Assembly: GCF_013375535.1 (NCBI RefSeq)
Contig: NZ_JABXJG010000002.1
Coordinates: 682,001 to 746,000 of the forward strand
DNA length: 64,000 bases
Reading direction: 5' to 3'
Source of the DNA: Sphingobium sp. 15-1
GTDB taxonomy: Bacteria > Pseudomonadota > Alphaproteobacteria > Sphingomonadales > Sphingomonadaceae
The translations under genes and the position numbers were made by a program. Positions 24,282 through 32,758 of the stretch are shown in pieces (the first letter of the stretch is position 1; each line of letters opens with the position of its first letter). The notes beneath the pieces were generated by a model. The model was given only the letters and a program-made list of their open reading frames with translations, was not told the origin of the DNA and ran no database searches.

Positions 24282-24548
24282 ATGGACGAACGCCTGCCCC
24301 AGTATCTGCATCGGCCGGTCCAGATCCTATGGTTCGGATCGGACGAGTTCATCCTGGTGGTCTCGACCATCTTCGTCGCCGTCATCGTCGGCGGGCTGAT
24401 CGGATGGGCGCTCATCCTTGCCCTTCTCCTTTTCATCCCCTGGAAGCGCAGCAAACCCCGCGGCTTTCTGCCGCATCTCGCCTGGCGCTGGGGCCTGCTT
24501 GGCTTTCGCCATTATCCGGGTCCGACCCAGACCCGCTTTTATGAGTGA
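24282..24548 (+). CDS. traL: Type IV secretion protein TraL
   Basis: An 88-residue inner-membrane protein (VirB3-like), starting MDERLPQYLHRPVQILWFG, with one long hydrophobic segment or hairpin (LVVSTIFVAVIVGGLIGWALILALLLF, in outline) and a basic end (HYPGPTQTRFYE). A strong GGAGGAGAAGG site precedes it. Its place between the pilin and TraE is the standard F-type order. Confidence 0.85.
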   Translation: MDERLPQYLHRPVQILWFGSDEFILVVSTIFVAVIVGGLIGWALILALLLFIPWKRSKPRGFLPHLAWRWGLLGFRHYPGPTQTRFYE

Positions 24549-24559
24549 GGCTTAAAGCC

Positions 24560-25198
24560 ATGTCGCTCTTCCCAAACCGAACTGGCCGCGAGGTCGATCC
24601 ACTCCTTGGCAAACCGCCAAGCTTCGGCATTCACCGCTATCTCCAGGGCTCCTCCAATCTCTTCGAGGAGAACCGCCTGCTCAAATTCGCGATTGTGGGC
24701 CTGTTCGGCATCACGGCGGTGCTGGGCGCGGTGGTCTATTCGACCGACCAGAACCGGCGCACCGTGGTCGTGCCCTTTGGCACGGGCGGCGATCTCTATG
24801 TGACGGGCTCGAAACCCTCGACGGACTATCTGCGCACCATGACGCGCAACATCGTCGCGCTCTCGGGCACCTATTCCGCCTATTCGGCAGATCCGCAGTT
24901 CCAGGAGCTGCTCTCGATCGTCCATCCGAACGCCTATAACAGTATGCGCGACAGCCTCAACGCAGTGCTGGACGAGCTTTCCAAAAACCCGACCCTGTCG
25001 ATCGCCACCTATATCCGTCCCGACCAGCCGGTCAGCTGGACCGACAGGGACATCATCGTTCCGGTCGAGAAGGTCCGCATCATCGGCGGCGTGATCCGCA
25101 AATTCCGGGGCACGCTGCGCATCGGCTACGGCGTCGAGAACGGCCGCTTCTGGATCACCCGCCTTTCGGAGGAAAAATTCGATGCCGAGCTTCGGTAA
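24560..25198 (+). CDS. traE: Type IV secretion protein TraE (VirB5/8-like pilus assembly)
   Basis: About 212 residues: a short cytoplasmic start (MSLFPNRTGREVDPLLG), one membrane helix (FAIVGLFGITAVLGAVVYS) and a periplasmic domain including VVVPFGTGGDLYVTG and a FRGTLRIGYGVENGRF strand. Fits TraE of F-type systems, part of the core complex linking inner and outer membrane. The start at 24560 is preferred; GAGGC lies upstream. It overlaps traK by 17 bases. Confidence 0.85.
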   Translation: MSLFPNRTGREVDPLLGKPPSFGIHRYLQGSSNLFEENRLLKFAIVGLFGITAVLGAVVYSTDQNRRTVVVPFGTGGDLYVTGSKPSTDYLRTMTRNIVALSGTYSAYSADPQFQELLSIVHPNAYNSMRDSLNAVLDELSKNPTLSIATYIRPDQPVSWTDRDIIVPVEKVRIIGGVIRKFRGTLRIGYGVENGRFWITRLSEEKFDAELR

Positions 25199-25949
25199 AC
25201 CCCTGCGCGCGTCCGCCGCCCTGCTGGCCATGATCGCGTCGGCGCCGGTCTTCGCCCAGTCCATCGTCGCGCTGCCCGATCAGACCAGCACGATCCGGCT
25301 GTCGAACCGCGACGTCAATCATGTGATCTGTACAGGCGGCGAGATCGAGGACGTCAAATTCTCGGCGGAAAAGGCGATCGCGGTCGAGAAGGGCGGCGCG
25401 GACGCCTGGATCAAATTCTTGGTGAAGGAAGTCGATGACGCCGGTGCCGTCACGCGCAGCTATGTGACCGCGCCGTCCGAATTCTTCATTTCCTGCAATG
25501 GCGCCATCTATCCGCTCTATACCGAGCCCTCGGACATTCCCGCCCAGACCGTCACCCTGGTGCCGGGCAGCGCGCAGCGCGCCAAGGCCAATGACGAATT
25601 GCTGGGGCCGCTGGTCGAGGAGGAGCGCGCCGTCTCGATCACGCTCGCTATGCTCCAGGACCGTATCCCGGCGAGCTTCACCGCCGTCGCGCCCAAGGCC
25701 GAGCGGGTCGTGCTGCCCTCCCTTCCCGCCGCGCGAATCATCGAACGCCGACGGGTCGAGATAGAGGGTTCCGGTCTTTCGGCATCGGAATATCGGGTCG
25801 AAGCGGACGCGGACCTCGGCCTTGATGAGCGGCTGTTCCTCGACCGCGCCTTTGGTGCCCGCGTCTTTGCGGTCAGCGCCGATCGTCTTTCGCTCAAAGC
25901 CGGAGAGACCGCCCGCCTCATCATCGTACGGCGGGGAGCAAACCAATGA
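25182..25949 (+). CDS. traK: Type IV secretion protein TraK (VirB9-like secretin)
   Basis: A 255-residue periplasmic protein with signal peptide (IASAPVFAQSI). The body shows the TraK secretin-like features: QTSTIRLSNRDVNHVICTGG, EFFISCNGAIYPLYTEP and a C-terminal domain ending AGETARLIIVRRG. It forms the outer-membrane core complex together with TraB and TraV. Its stop overlaps the traB start by 4 bases. Confidence 0.85.
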   Translation: MPSFGKPLRASAALLAMIASAPVFAQSIVALPDQTSTIRLSNRDVNHVICTGGEIEDVKFSAEKAIAVEKGGADAWIKFLVKEVDDAGAVTRSYVTAPSEFFISCNGAIYPLYTEPSDIPAQTVTLVPGSAQRAKANDELLGPLVEEERAVSITLAMLQDRIPASFTAVAPKAERVVLPSLPAARIIERRRVEIEGSGLSASEYRVEADADLGLDERLFLDRAFGARVFAVSADRLSLKAGETARLIIVRRGANQ

Positions 25950-27301
25950 ACGAGAAGAAGCAAGGCGGGAAAGAAACCCCGCAGGATCTTGGCGCCCCGA
26001 TCAAAGGCTTTTCTCGCCCCCCGAAAGATCAAAATGAGGCCAGGGACGGAAAGCAAGGGCAAGCAAAGGATCAGGGCGCCGTTCGCGGCCCGGCCCTGCT
26101 CGACCTGAAAACCCACTGGCGCGCCATGTCGGCAAGACAGAAACTGCGCGCCAAGCAGGTGGGCGTGGGAGCAGCGGTCGCGATCCTGGGCTATGGTCTC
26201 TACACAGCGTCCAGCGGTTCCTCCGACGACAAGCCCGATCTGCCCGCAGCCTCGAAGCTGGACATGGGCGCGGGCCTGCGCGGTGATAGTCTGGAAACCA
26301 AGCTGCGCGGTGACCTGCAAAAGGTGCTCGACGGCCAATCCCTGCTGGGCGATCGCATCACCGCGATCGAGGAGGGCAAGGTCATGCCCGGCAGCAAGGT
26401 CGGCGGCACGTCGACCGATGGTGGCGATCTGCCGTCGGCCATGACGGGCACATTGCCGGCCTTCCCGCCGCCACCCAGCGACGCGGAGCTGGACAGCGCG
26501 ATGGGGTCGATCCCGCCGCCTGTACCGCCGGTCGCTCCGGCCGCGCCGCCCGCGCCCCCAGTCGAGAAGACCGTCGGTTCGATTGGCGCTGCCACCAGCG
26601 CCATCATCCCCGCCGCAAACAAGGAGGGCGCCGGGTCCGGCAACGGAAAAAAGTCGCGGACCATCTATTTACCGCCTGGTTTCATGAAGGCACGGCTCCT
26701 GACCGGGATCGACGCACTGGCCAGCCGGGACGCGACCTCGAACCCGGAACCGCTGATCGCCCGCGTGCAGGCCCCCGCCGTGCTGCCCAATGATGTGAAA
26801 GCCAATCTTGCCGGCTGCTTTGTCATCGGCAATGCCACCGGCAGCCTCGCCAAGGAACGGGTCGAGGTCCAGCTGGTGTCGCTCTCCTGCGTCGATTTCG
26901 ACGAGCGGTCCGTCGTCGATCAGCCCATCAAGGGCTTCTTCGTCGACACCGATGGAAAGAAGGGGCTTTCGGGCAAGGTCGTGACCCGCGCCGGCGCGGC
27001 GCTGGCCCGATCCTTCATCGCCGGGACCGTGAGCGGCTTTACCAGTTCAGTCGAAAACAGCTTCGGGGACCTCTCCACCTCCGCCCTGGGTTCGGTCCGC
27101 ACGCTCGATGCGACCGATGCCGCAAAGAGCGGCATTGCCGGCGGCCTTTCCAAATCCTCCGACAAGCTCACCGATTTCTATCTCGACCTTGCGCGCCAGG
27201 CTGGCCCCATCGTCGAGGTCGGCGCCGCCAAGGAGGTGGTGGTGGTCATCCAGGAGGGCGTGACCCTCGACATCAAACCCAGCGCAGGGAGCAAATTCTG
27301 A
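25946..27301 (+). CDS. traB: Type IV secretion protein TraB (VirB10-like scaffold)
   Basis: A 451-residue VirB10 homologue. It has an acidic/basic cytoplasmic start, one membrane helix (VGVGAAVAILGYGLYTAS), a coiled segment, a proline-rich spacer (IPPPVPPVAPAAPPAPP, about 190-210) and a C-terminal beta-barrel domain (YLPPGFMKARLLTGIDAL, VLPNDVKANLAGCFVIGNA, SGKVVTRAGAALARSFI). It spans the periplasm and bridges the ATPases to the outer-membrane ring. Normal length for the family. Confidence 0.9.
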   Translation: MNEKKQGGKETPQDLGAPIKGFSRPPKDQNEARDGKQGQAKDQGAVRGPALLDLKTHWRAMSARQKLRAKQVGVGAAVAILGYGLYTASSGSSDDKPDLPAASKLDMGAGLRGDSLETKLRGDLQKVLDGQSLLGDRITAIEEGKVMPGSKVGGTSTDGGDLPSAMTGTLPAFPPPPSDAELDSAMGSIPPPVPPVAPAAPPAPPVEKTVGSIGAATSAIIPAANKEGAGSGNGKKSRTIYLPPGFMKARLLTGIDALASRDATSNPEPLIARVQAPAVLPNDVKANLAGCFVIGNATGSLAKERVEVQLVSLSCVDFDERSVVDQPIKGFFVDTDGKKGLSGKVVTRAGAALARSFIAGTVSGFTSSVENSFGDLSTSALGSVRTLDATDAAKSGIAGGLSKSSDKLTDFYLDLARQAGPIVEVGAAKEVVVVIQEGVTLDIKPSAGSKF

Positions 27302-27966
27302 TGGCATATCGTCTTTTGAGGGGCATTCGCCCCATGCCTGACACGCCCGTTGGTGCTGCGCGCCGGGCTGGATCGCCAGCGCTGCTCGGCATGGCTCTGC
27401 TGCTCGCGGGCTGTTCCACCATTGGCTCGGTCATGTCGCCCTACAGCGAGAAGTTCAGCTGCAAGAATAGCGACCATGGGCAGTGCATCCATCCCGACAA
27501 GGCCTATGCCGATGCGGTGGCTGGCGTGCCATCCCGCTCCGATCCCGCGGTCACCCATGACAAGGCTCTTCTCAGCCAGGGAGACGGTACCGGGACAAGC
27601 AGTGCCACCAAGCGGGGCAAGACAGGCCCATCCCCCTATCTTGGCTATCGCGACAGCGTCTATCGGGAGTTGCAGGGCCTGGTCGATGCGCCGGTCACGC
27701 CGATGCTGCGCCCCGGCCGCACGGTGCGCACGCTGATCCTGCCCTATGCCGACCGCGAGCGGCCCGACCGGCTCTACATGCCGCGCTATGTCTATTCGAT
27801 CCTCGAGAGGCCCCAATGGGTGGTGGGCGATTATCTGGTGAGCCCGGTCCAGTCCGCGACGGGCGTGCCGGTGCTGGAACAGGTGAGGGACAAGGGCGCG
27901 TCCGACCGCGCCGTCGAGGGCGAGCCCGCCGATATCCCCGCTACGCCTGAGGAGGCACGGCCATGA
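27301..27966 (+). CDS. traV: Type IV secretion lipoprotein TraV (VirB7-like)
   Basis: A 221-residue lipoprotein with a lipobox LLLAGC at about residues 33-38 (Cys38 acylated), two further cysteines in SCKNSDHGQCIHPDKAY, and a polar C-terminal half. TraV anchors the TraK/TraB core in the outer membrane. The start shares one base with the traB stop; an internal in-frame ATG at codon 12 (MPDTPVG) would shorten the N-region and could be the real start. Confidence 0.8.
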   Translation: MAYRLLRGIRPMPDTPVGAARRAGSPALLGMALLLAGCSTIGSVMSPYSEKFSCKNSDHGQCIHPDKAYADAVAGVPSRSDPAVTHDKALLSQGDGTGTSSATKRGKTGPSPYLGYRDSVYRELQGLVDAPVTPMLRPGRTVRTLILPYADRERPDRLYMPRYVYSILERPQWVVGDYLVSPVQSATGVPVLEQVRDKGASDRAVEGEPADIPATPEEARP

Positions 27967-30482
27967 TCGCGCTCGGTACCCGCCATGGCGGCGGCCTCAC
28001 CCGGTCGGACCTGCATCGCGCCGTCGCGCGCGACGCCTATTCCGATTTTCTGCCGCTCGTCGCCTGGAACGAAGAGGAGGAAGCCTTTCTCTGCATCGAC
28101 GATGGCTGGGGCCATGCCTGGGAGCTGATCCCGTCGGCCTATATGTTCGCTCATGTCCATCAGGCCTTGCTGGGCCTCCTCAACATCCATTTTCCCGATG
28201 GGACGGTGTTGCAGCTCCACGGTTTTGCCGATCCGCTGATCGACCATGCGCTCGATGCCTTCCTGGATATGAAGACCCGGCCCGATCCTCTGATCCAGGC
28301 ATCGGCGCGGCGCACCGCCGATTATCTGCGCGCCGGAACCGAGGGGCTCGACGCGCTTCATGGCATCCCGGTGCGCAATTTTCGGCTGTTCCTCTCGATC
28401 AAGACGCGGGTGGAACTTGGCCATGACCTGCGCCGCCAGATCGAGGAACAGCTCGCCAAGCTTGGTATCCGCCGTCTGCCGCCCGAGGAACTGGTCAGCT
28501 TCTATCGCCGGATCTTCAACGGTCTCTTCGATGCCGCGCCAGGCGTGTTCGCCGATGGCAGTGACGGCCAGCCCGCCCCGCCTGTTCGCAAGCAGATCAT
28601 CGATGCAGGCCCCGACCTGCTGTTCGACGGCCCGGAAGTGCATCTGGGCAATCAGGTGGCGCGCTGCCTGACGCCAAGGGCGCCGGCACGGCGCATCACC
28701 GCCGAGCGCGCCAATCGCCTGCTGGGCGGGATGCGCGGGGCGGCCGAGGACAGCGACCAGATTGGCGGCCCTTTTCTCTTCACGCTCAACATCCTGTTCG
28801 ATCACAGCCAGTTCGAGATTCACAAGCGCGCCCAGATCCTCTCCGCGCAGAAGGCGGCGGGCAGCTTCGCGGTCGAGGTCGGCAAGCAGATCGAGGAAAT
28901 CGGTTGGGTGCTCGATGAGGCGGGCAACAGCCGCTTCCTTTCGGTGATCCCGATGGTCTGGGTCTTCGGCCGCACCAGCGCCGACGCGCGGGAAATGGCG
29001 GCGCGCGCCAAGCGCCTGTGGGAGAGCGAGCCGCTCCCCTGGATGATGCAGGAGGAGAGCTATCTCAATCCGGTCCTGTTGCCGATGAGCCTCCCCTTCG
29101 GGCTCTATCCCGAAAAACGCACGATGCGGATGCTGGAACGCGATTTCCGCATGCCGGTCAAAGCCGCCGTGCTGCTGGCGCCGGTGCAGACCGACTTTCG
29201 CGGCGGCGGTCGCCCGGCCCTTCTTTATACCGGCCGCAAGGGCCAGCTCATCACGCTCGATCTTTTCGATCCGCGCATCAACAATTATAATTTCATCGTC
29301 TCGGCCGAGAGCGGCGCGGGGAAGAGCTTCCTCCTCAACAATCTCTGTCAGCAATATTATGCGCAAGGGTCGCTTATCCGCATCATCGATATTGGCGGCA
29401 GCTATCGCAAACTCTGCACCCTGTGCTCGGGCCGCTATATCGATATTGGCGAAGAGAAGCTCGTGCTCAATCCGTTCGACATGGGCTTCGCGCTTGATGG
29501 CGATGATCGCCAGTCCGCGATCTCCATGGCGGTCGCGATCGTCGCGGAAATGGCCAATGCCGCAACGCGCAAGGGCGTCACGACGTCGGAATGGAATCTG
29601 CTCAAGTCCGCTGTGCAGTGGACGATCGACGAAGGTCATGCCGAGGAAGGGATAGACAGCGTCCGGGCCTGGCTCGGCGCCTATCCGCAATTTGCAGCGT
29701 CCGATCTCGACCGGGTCGACCATCTGGTGCCGGCCGCGCGGGAACTCGCCTTCAACCTGCGCGATTTCGGCAGTGACGGCGCCTATGGCCATTTCTTCAA
29801 CGGTCCCTCGACCTTCGACATCAGCAACGACGAGTTTGTCGTGCTGGAGCTTGAGCGGCTCAAAGCCATGCCGGACCTGTTCAACGTCATCGTCATGGTC
29901 GTGGTGAACGCGGTCACCCAGGAACTCTATCTGTCCGCGCGCGACCGGCCGCGCTTTGTCCTGTGCGATGAAGCCGCGCAGTTCATGACCCGGAGCGAGG
30001 GCCAGGACTTGTCGCGGCTCGCCGAAGCTTTCGGCCAGGGCTATCGCCGCGCGCGCAAATATCAGGGCAGTTTCGGTGTTGTCCTCCAGAGCATGAACGA
30101 CCTTCTGCTCTTCGGCGGCACCGGACAGGTGATCCTCGAAAATGCAGCGACGCGGTTCCTGCTTCAGGGTTCGACCTATGCCCAGGCGGTCGAGAACAAG
30201 ATCCTCGACTATTCCGGATTTGTCCTCGATCTGTTGAAATCCGTCCGTAACGCCAAACCCCATTATAGCGAGATCTTCATCGACTCTCCCCTGGGACTGG
30301 GCGTGGCCCGGCTGGTGGTGGACCCCTTTTCCTATTGGATCAACACCAGCGCGCCGCAGGAGGTGGCGGCCTTCGAGGCGCTGATCCGCGCCGGGCGCAG
30401 TCCACTCGAAGCCGTGTGCGAGCTGGCCGGGGTCGATCCCGCCGAAATCCTGCCTGCAATGCAAGATGGAGGGGCAGCATGA
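27963..30482 (+). CDS. traC: Type IV secretion ATPase TraC (VirB4-like)
   Basis: An 839-residue cytoplasmic ATPase that powers pilus assembly. The N-terminal TraC_F domain (RDAYSDFLPLVAWNEEEEAF region) precedes the motor domain with Walker A SAESGAGKSF at about 444-453, Walker B FVLCDEAAQF at about 663-672, and later FGVVLQSMNDLLLFG. Length is typical. The start overlaps traV by 4 bases and the stop overlaps the next small gene. Confidence 0.9.
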   Translation: MIALGTRHGGGLTRSDLHRAVARDAYSDFLPLVAWNEEEEAFLCIDDGWGHAWELIPSAYMFAHVHQALLGLLNIHFPDGTVLQLHGFADPLIDHALDAFLDMKTRPDPLIQASARRTADYLRAGTEGLDALHGIPVRNFRLFLSIKTRVELGHDLRRQIEEQLAKLGIRRLPPEELVSFYRRIFNGLFDAAPGVFADGSDGQPAPPVRKQIIDAGPDLLFDGPEVHLGNQVARCLTPRAPARRITAERANRLLGGMRGAAEDSDQIGGPFLFTLNILFDHSQFEIHKRAQILSAQKAAGSFAVEVGKQIEEIGWVLDEAGNSRFLSVIPMVWVFGRTSADAREMAARAKRLWESEPLPWMMQEESYLNPVLLPMSLPFGLYPEKRTMRMLERDFRMPVKAAVLLAPVQTDFRGGGRPALLYTGRKGQLITLDLFDPRINNYNFIVSAESGAGKSFLLNNLCQQYYAQGSLIRIIDIGGSYRKLCTLCSGRYIDIGEEKLVLNPFDMGFALDGDDRQSAISMAVAIVAEMANAATRKGVTTSEWNLLKSAVQWTIDEGHAEEGIDSVRAWLGAYPQFAASDLDRVDHLVPAARELAFNLRDFGSDGAYGHFFNGPSTFDISNDEFVVLELERLKAMPDLFNVIVMVVVNAVTQELYLSARDRPRFVLCDEAAQFMTRSEGQDLSRLAEAFGQGYRRARKYQGSFGVVLQSMNDLLLFGGTGQVILENAATRFLLQGSTYAQAVENKILDYSGFVLDLLKSVRNAKPHYSEIFIDSPLGLGVARLVVDPFSYWINTSAPQEVAAFEALIRAGRSPLEAVCELAGVDPAEILPAMQDGGAA

Positions 30483-30841
30483 TGCGCAAGCCTTCCACCC
30501 ATCCCGATCAATTGCCCCTGGGGTTCGGCAAGGATGCCGAGATCGAGCGGATCATCGAGGCCCGGGTCGCGATCCGCGCGGAGGCCGAAGCCATACGATG
30601 GCGCTTCCGGCTGATGGTGATCGAAACCATCCTGCTGACCAGCCTGGTGATTGTGACCGGCCTGATGCTGCACCAGCCACCGATGCTGATCGCGCGCGGC
30701 GCGCTGCTGATCGGCGCTACCTGCCTCAACACAGGCCTTCTGCTCATCCTGCTCACCGGCTTGACGGGGAAATGCCTCGCAGCGTTGCGCAGCTGGAAAG
30801 CCAGGCGCTCCAATCTTCTCGCTGCCTGGAAACGGCCATGA
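30479..30841 (+). CDS. Small membrane protein after traC
   Basis: A 120-residue protein with a charged start (MMRKPSTHPDQLPLGFGKDA), a coiled region and two hydrophobic segments (LMVIETILLTSLVIVTGLM and LLIGATCLNTGLLLILLTG), then a basic tail. It occupies the place where F has trbI between traC and traW, but no sequence similarity to TrbI is evident. Stop and start codons overlap on both sides (ATGA), so it is firmly in the operon. Confidence 0.6.
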   Translation: MMRKPSTHPDQLPLGFGKDAEIERIIEARVAIRAEAEAIRWRFRLMVIETILLTSLVIVTGLMLHQPPMLIARGALLIGATCLNTGLLLILLTGLTGKCLAALRSWKARRSNLLAAWKRP

Positions 30842-31104
30842 CCGGCCTCTTTTCATCCCGTCCTGGACAGCCCGCCATACGCATGATTGTCGGCACGCAT
30901 CTGCTGCTGACGATCCAGGCGGGGCTGGTGCTGTGGTCGGCGACGGAACTGGACATGGGATTGCGGTGCATCGTCGGTGCTGCTGGCCTACTGGGGCTCG
31001 CCGCCATCATCACGGCGATCCGCGGTGGAGATGAGGAGGAAGGCCGGGTCTGGCGGCCCTATCGGCTGCGCAATCATGCGTGGCGTGGAGGCGGGCGGTC
31101 ATGA
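30838..31104 (+). CDS. Small membrane protein before traW
   Basis: An 88-residue protein (MTGLFSSRPGQPAIRMIVG) with two hydrophobic stretches (THLLLTIQAGLVLWSA and CIVGAAGLLGLAAIITAI) and an arginine-rich end (VWRPYRLRNHAWRGGGRS). It overlaps the upstream gene and traW by 4 bases each. The family is not recognised. Together with the upstream gene it replaces trbI in the F-type order. Confidence 0.55.
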   Translation: MTGLFSSRPGQPAIRMIVGTHLLLTIQAGLVLWSATELDMGLRCIVGAAGLLGLAAIITAIRGGDEEEGRVWRPYRLRNHAWRGGGRS

Positions 31105-31712
31105 TCCACCGCACCCTCATTGCAGGCATGGCGATAGGCTGTTGTGTGCTGGTTGTTCCTGCGGCCATCGCGGACACCGCGACGATCGGGCGGACTTGGC
31201 CCATAGCCGAGCCTGACGCGCTCGCGGAGATCGAAGCGCGGGCCGCGCGACAACCTACCAATATGGCGGCTCAATTTGGTCCGCGCGCGAACTGGTCAGC
31301 GCTACGCGCTGCGTCGCTCGGAAACGCCCGACAGGACCGGACCCGCTTCGTCGTGCCCTTCTACACCCTGCCCGACGAAATCCGCCTGCCTGACGGCAAG
31401 CTGCTTTATCCCAAGGGTTTCACCTTCAACCCGCTCGACTATGTCTCGTTGCCGCAGCGTCTCGTCATCGTCCATCCGCGAAACCTTGGCTGGGCGCTCG
31501 ACCATGCCCGGCTCACCGATTTCATCCTGCTGACGGGGGGCGACGCGCTCGAACTTTCCGAGCGAACCGGGCGGGCGCTGTTCATTCTTGAGGAGCGCGT
31601 GAAGGAGCGGCTGGGCCTGACCGTGGCGCCCGTCATCGTCTCCCAGGTCGGCAAGAAGCTCGAACTCCACGAATTTGAGGCCGTCGACCAGCGAAAAGGG
31701 GAGCGGCAATGA
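31101..31712 (+). CDS. traW: Type IV secretion protein TraW
   Basis: A 203-residue periplasmic protein with signal peptide (MIHRTLIAGMAIGCCVLVV, cleavage near AAIADTA) and the TraW features IGRTWPIAEPDALAEIE, FTFNPLDYVSLPQRLVI and LGLTVAPVIVSQVG. TraW works with TraU and TrbC in pilus assembly. The start at 31101 overlaps the upstream stop; the longer frame from 31080 is not needed. Four bases of overlap with the frame that now contains the toxin-antitoxin insertion. Confidence 0.85.
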   Translation: MIHRTLIAGMAIGCCVLVVPAAIADTATIGRTWPIAEPDALAEIEARAARQPTNMAAQFGPRANWSALRAASLGNARQDRTRFVVPFYTLPDEIRLPDGKLLYPKGFTFNPLDYVSLPQRLVIVHPRNLGWALDHARLTDFILLTGGDALELSERTGRALFILEERVKERLGLTVAPVIVSQVGKKLELHEFEAVDQRKGERQ

Positions 31713-31807
31713 TTCGTTCCAACATGCCCACCGCGCAATTGGCCGAATGCCGTCCAGTCTGCACGCGGTGTAGCGAACGGCTCAAAGCGCGTCTCCCGCG
31801 CCGCAAC

Positions 31808-32347
31808 CTATGGGATGTTCAGCAATGCGTGGATCTTTGCGACAGGAAGGTGGAGGCGCAGAGGCACGTCGGGCAAGGGCTGGAACCCATAACGCATATA
31901 GAGCTGCTTGCGCTTCTCGACCTTCGCCGGATCGCCACAGTCGAGAATGTCGAGGAGCACAAGGGCGATTCCGACATCCATCGCGGCGCGTCCGATCCTC
32001 TTGAGAGCGTCGGCAAGCAAGAGGCCTCCAAATCCCTTGCCCTGGAAACGGGCATCGACCCCGATCATCGATATGAACGCAGCGGGTATCTGACCATGCC
32101 CCGGCCGGTTACGCGTAAAAGAAGCGGGCAGGTGGGAATAATCGACACTGTGCGCGTTCAACGTGTAAAAGCCCAAAAGCTCCCCTTCGGGAGACAGAAG
32201 GACAAACGCCCGCACATTGTCCGCTCGGGCCAGCTTGCTTGCCGTCTTGCGCAAATAATTGTCGACTTGATCAATCCCGGACGAAAAAGCCGCCCGGTCG
32301 TGCCGCACCGGATCAAGCGGCTCGATGATCATCCCCTTATCAGTCAC
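31808..32347 (-). CDS. GNAT acetyltransferase toxin inside the tra operon
   Basis: A 179-residue GCN5-type acetyltransferase on the strand opposite to the tra genes. It starts MTDKGMIIEPLDPVRHDRAA, contains GIDQVDNYLRKTASKLARAD, the acetyl-CoA loop VDARFQGKGFGGLLLADAL and the closing YMRYGFQPLPDVPLRL. Paired with the DUF1778 gene upstream it forms a toxin-antitoxin module; the target is presumably aminoacyl-tRNA. It sits between traW and traU, where the operon is otherwise tightly overlapping, so it is a later insertion. Confidence 0.85.
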   Translation of the reverse strand: MTDKGMIIEPLDPVRHDRAAFSSGIDQVDNYLRKTASKLARADNVRAFVLLSPEGELLGFYTLNAHSVDYSHLPASFTRNRPGHGQIPAAFISMIGVDARFQGKGFGGLLLADALKRIGRAAMDVGIALVLLDILDCGDPAKVEKRKQLYMRYGFQPLPDVPLRLHLPVAKIHALLNIP

Positions 32348-32359
32348 GAAACCTCGCTC

Positions 32360-32698
32360 TTATCGGCTTTCGATCATCTGGTCATGCCGGGCGAAGGCTT
32401 CGCGCAGAGCATCCGAGGGCGGACCCGGATTCTCGAAGGCATTGAGAATCGATTCATAATCCTTCCGGCTCAAAATCGTACGCTCGTGCGTCTGGATCGT
32501 CTCCAGTGCCGCCTTATACGCGGCGTTCATAACGAATACGGAATCATCGACACCACACCACGCCGCAGCCTGCTGAATCGCCTGCTTGATATGCGGCTTG
32601 GTACGAAAATTCATACGCACCGTGCTCCGCTCGTTGATTGCACCCGCTGCGTCATCAAACGCTTGCATCGCCAAAGCCTCATCTTCACTGTTCCGCAT
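32360..32698 (-). CDS. DUF1778 antitoxin inside the tra operon
   Basis: A 112-residue antitoxin with ribbon-helix-helix features (RSTVRMNFRTKPHIKQAIQQ, then GVDDSVFVMNAAYKAALE) and a C-terminal toxin-binding tail (SRKDYESILNAFENPGPPS). The start at 32698 (MRNSEDEALA) is chosen over 32722; neither has a strong ribosome site. It lies 12 bases before the GNAT gene. It is shorter on sequence identity with the pair at 10.2-10.9 kb than expected for a recent duplication, so the two modules came separately. Confidence 0.8.
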   Translation of the reverse strand: MRNSEDEALAMQAFDDAAGAINERSTVRMNFRTKPHIKQAIQQAAAWCGVDDSVFVMNAAYKAALETIQTHERTILSRKDYESILNAFENPGPPSDALREAFARHDQMIESR

Positions 32699-32758
32699 AT
32701 CATGTACGCCTTGCGGGCGCACATTTCAAGATCGATCGACTTCATAGCGACTCGTCCG

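Noticed and set aside
27831..30464. 877-codon open frame antisense to traC
   Set aside because: A mirror frame of a GC-rich gene; TraC on the plus strand has clear ATPase motifs.
31709..32758. N-terminal 350 codons of the long traU frame as a real TraU extension
   Set aside because: They are antisense to convincing GNAT and DUF1778 genes and carry no signal peptide or TraU-like sequence; TraU has its own signal peptide from 32759.
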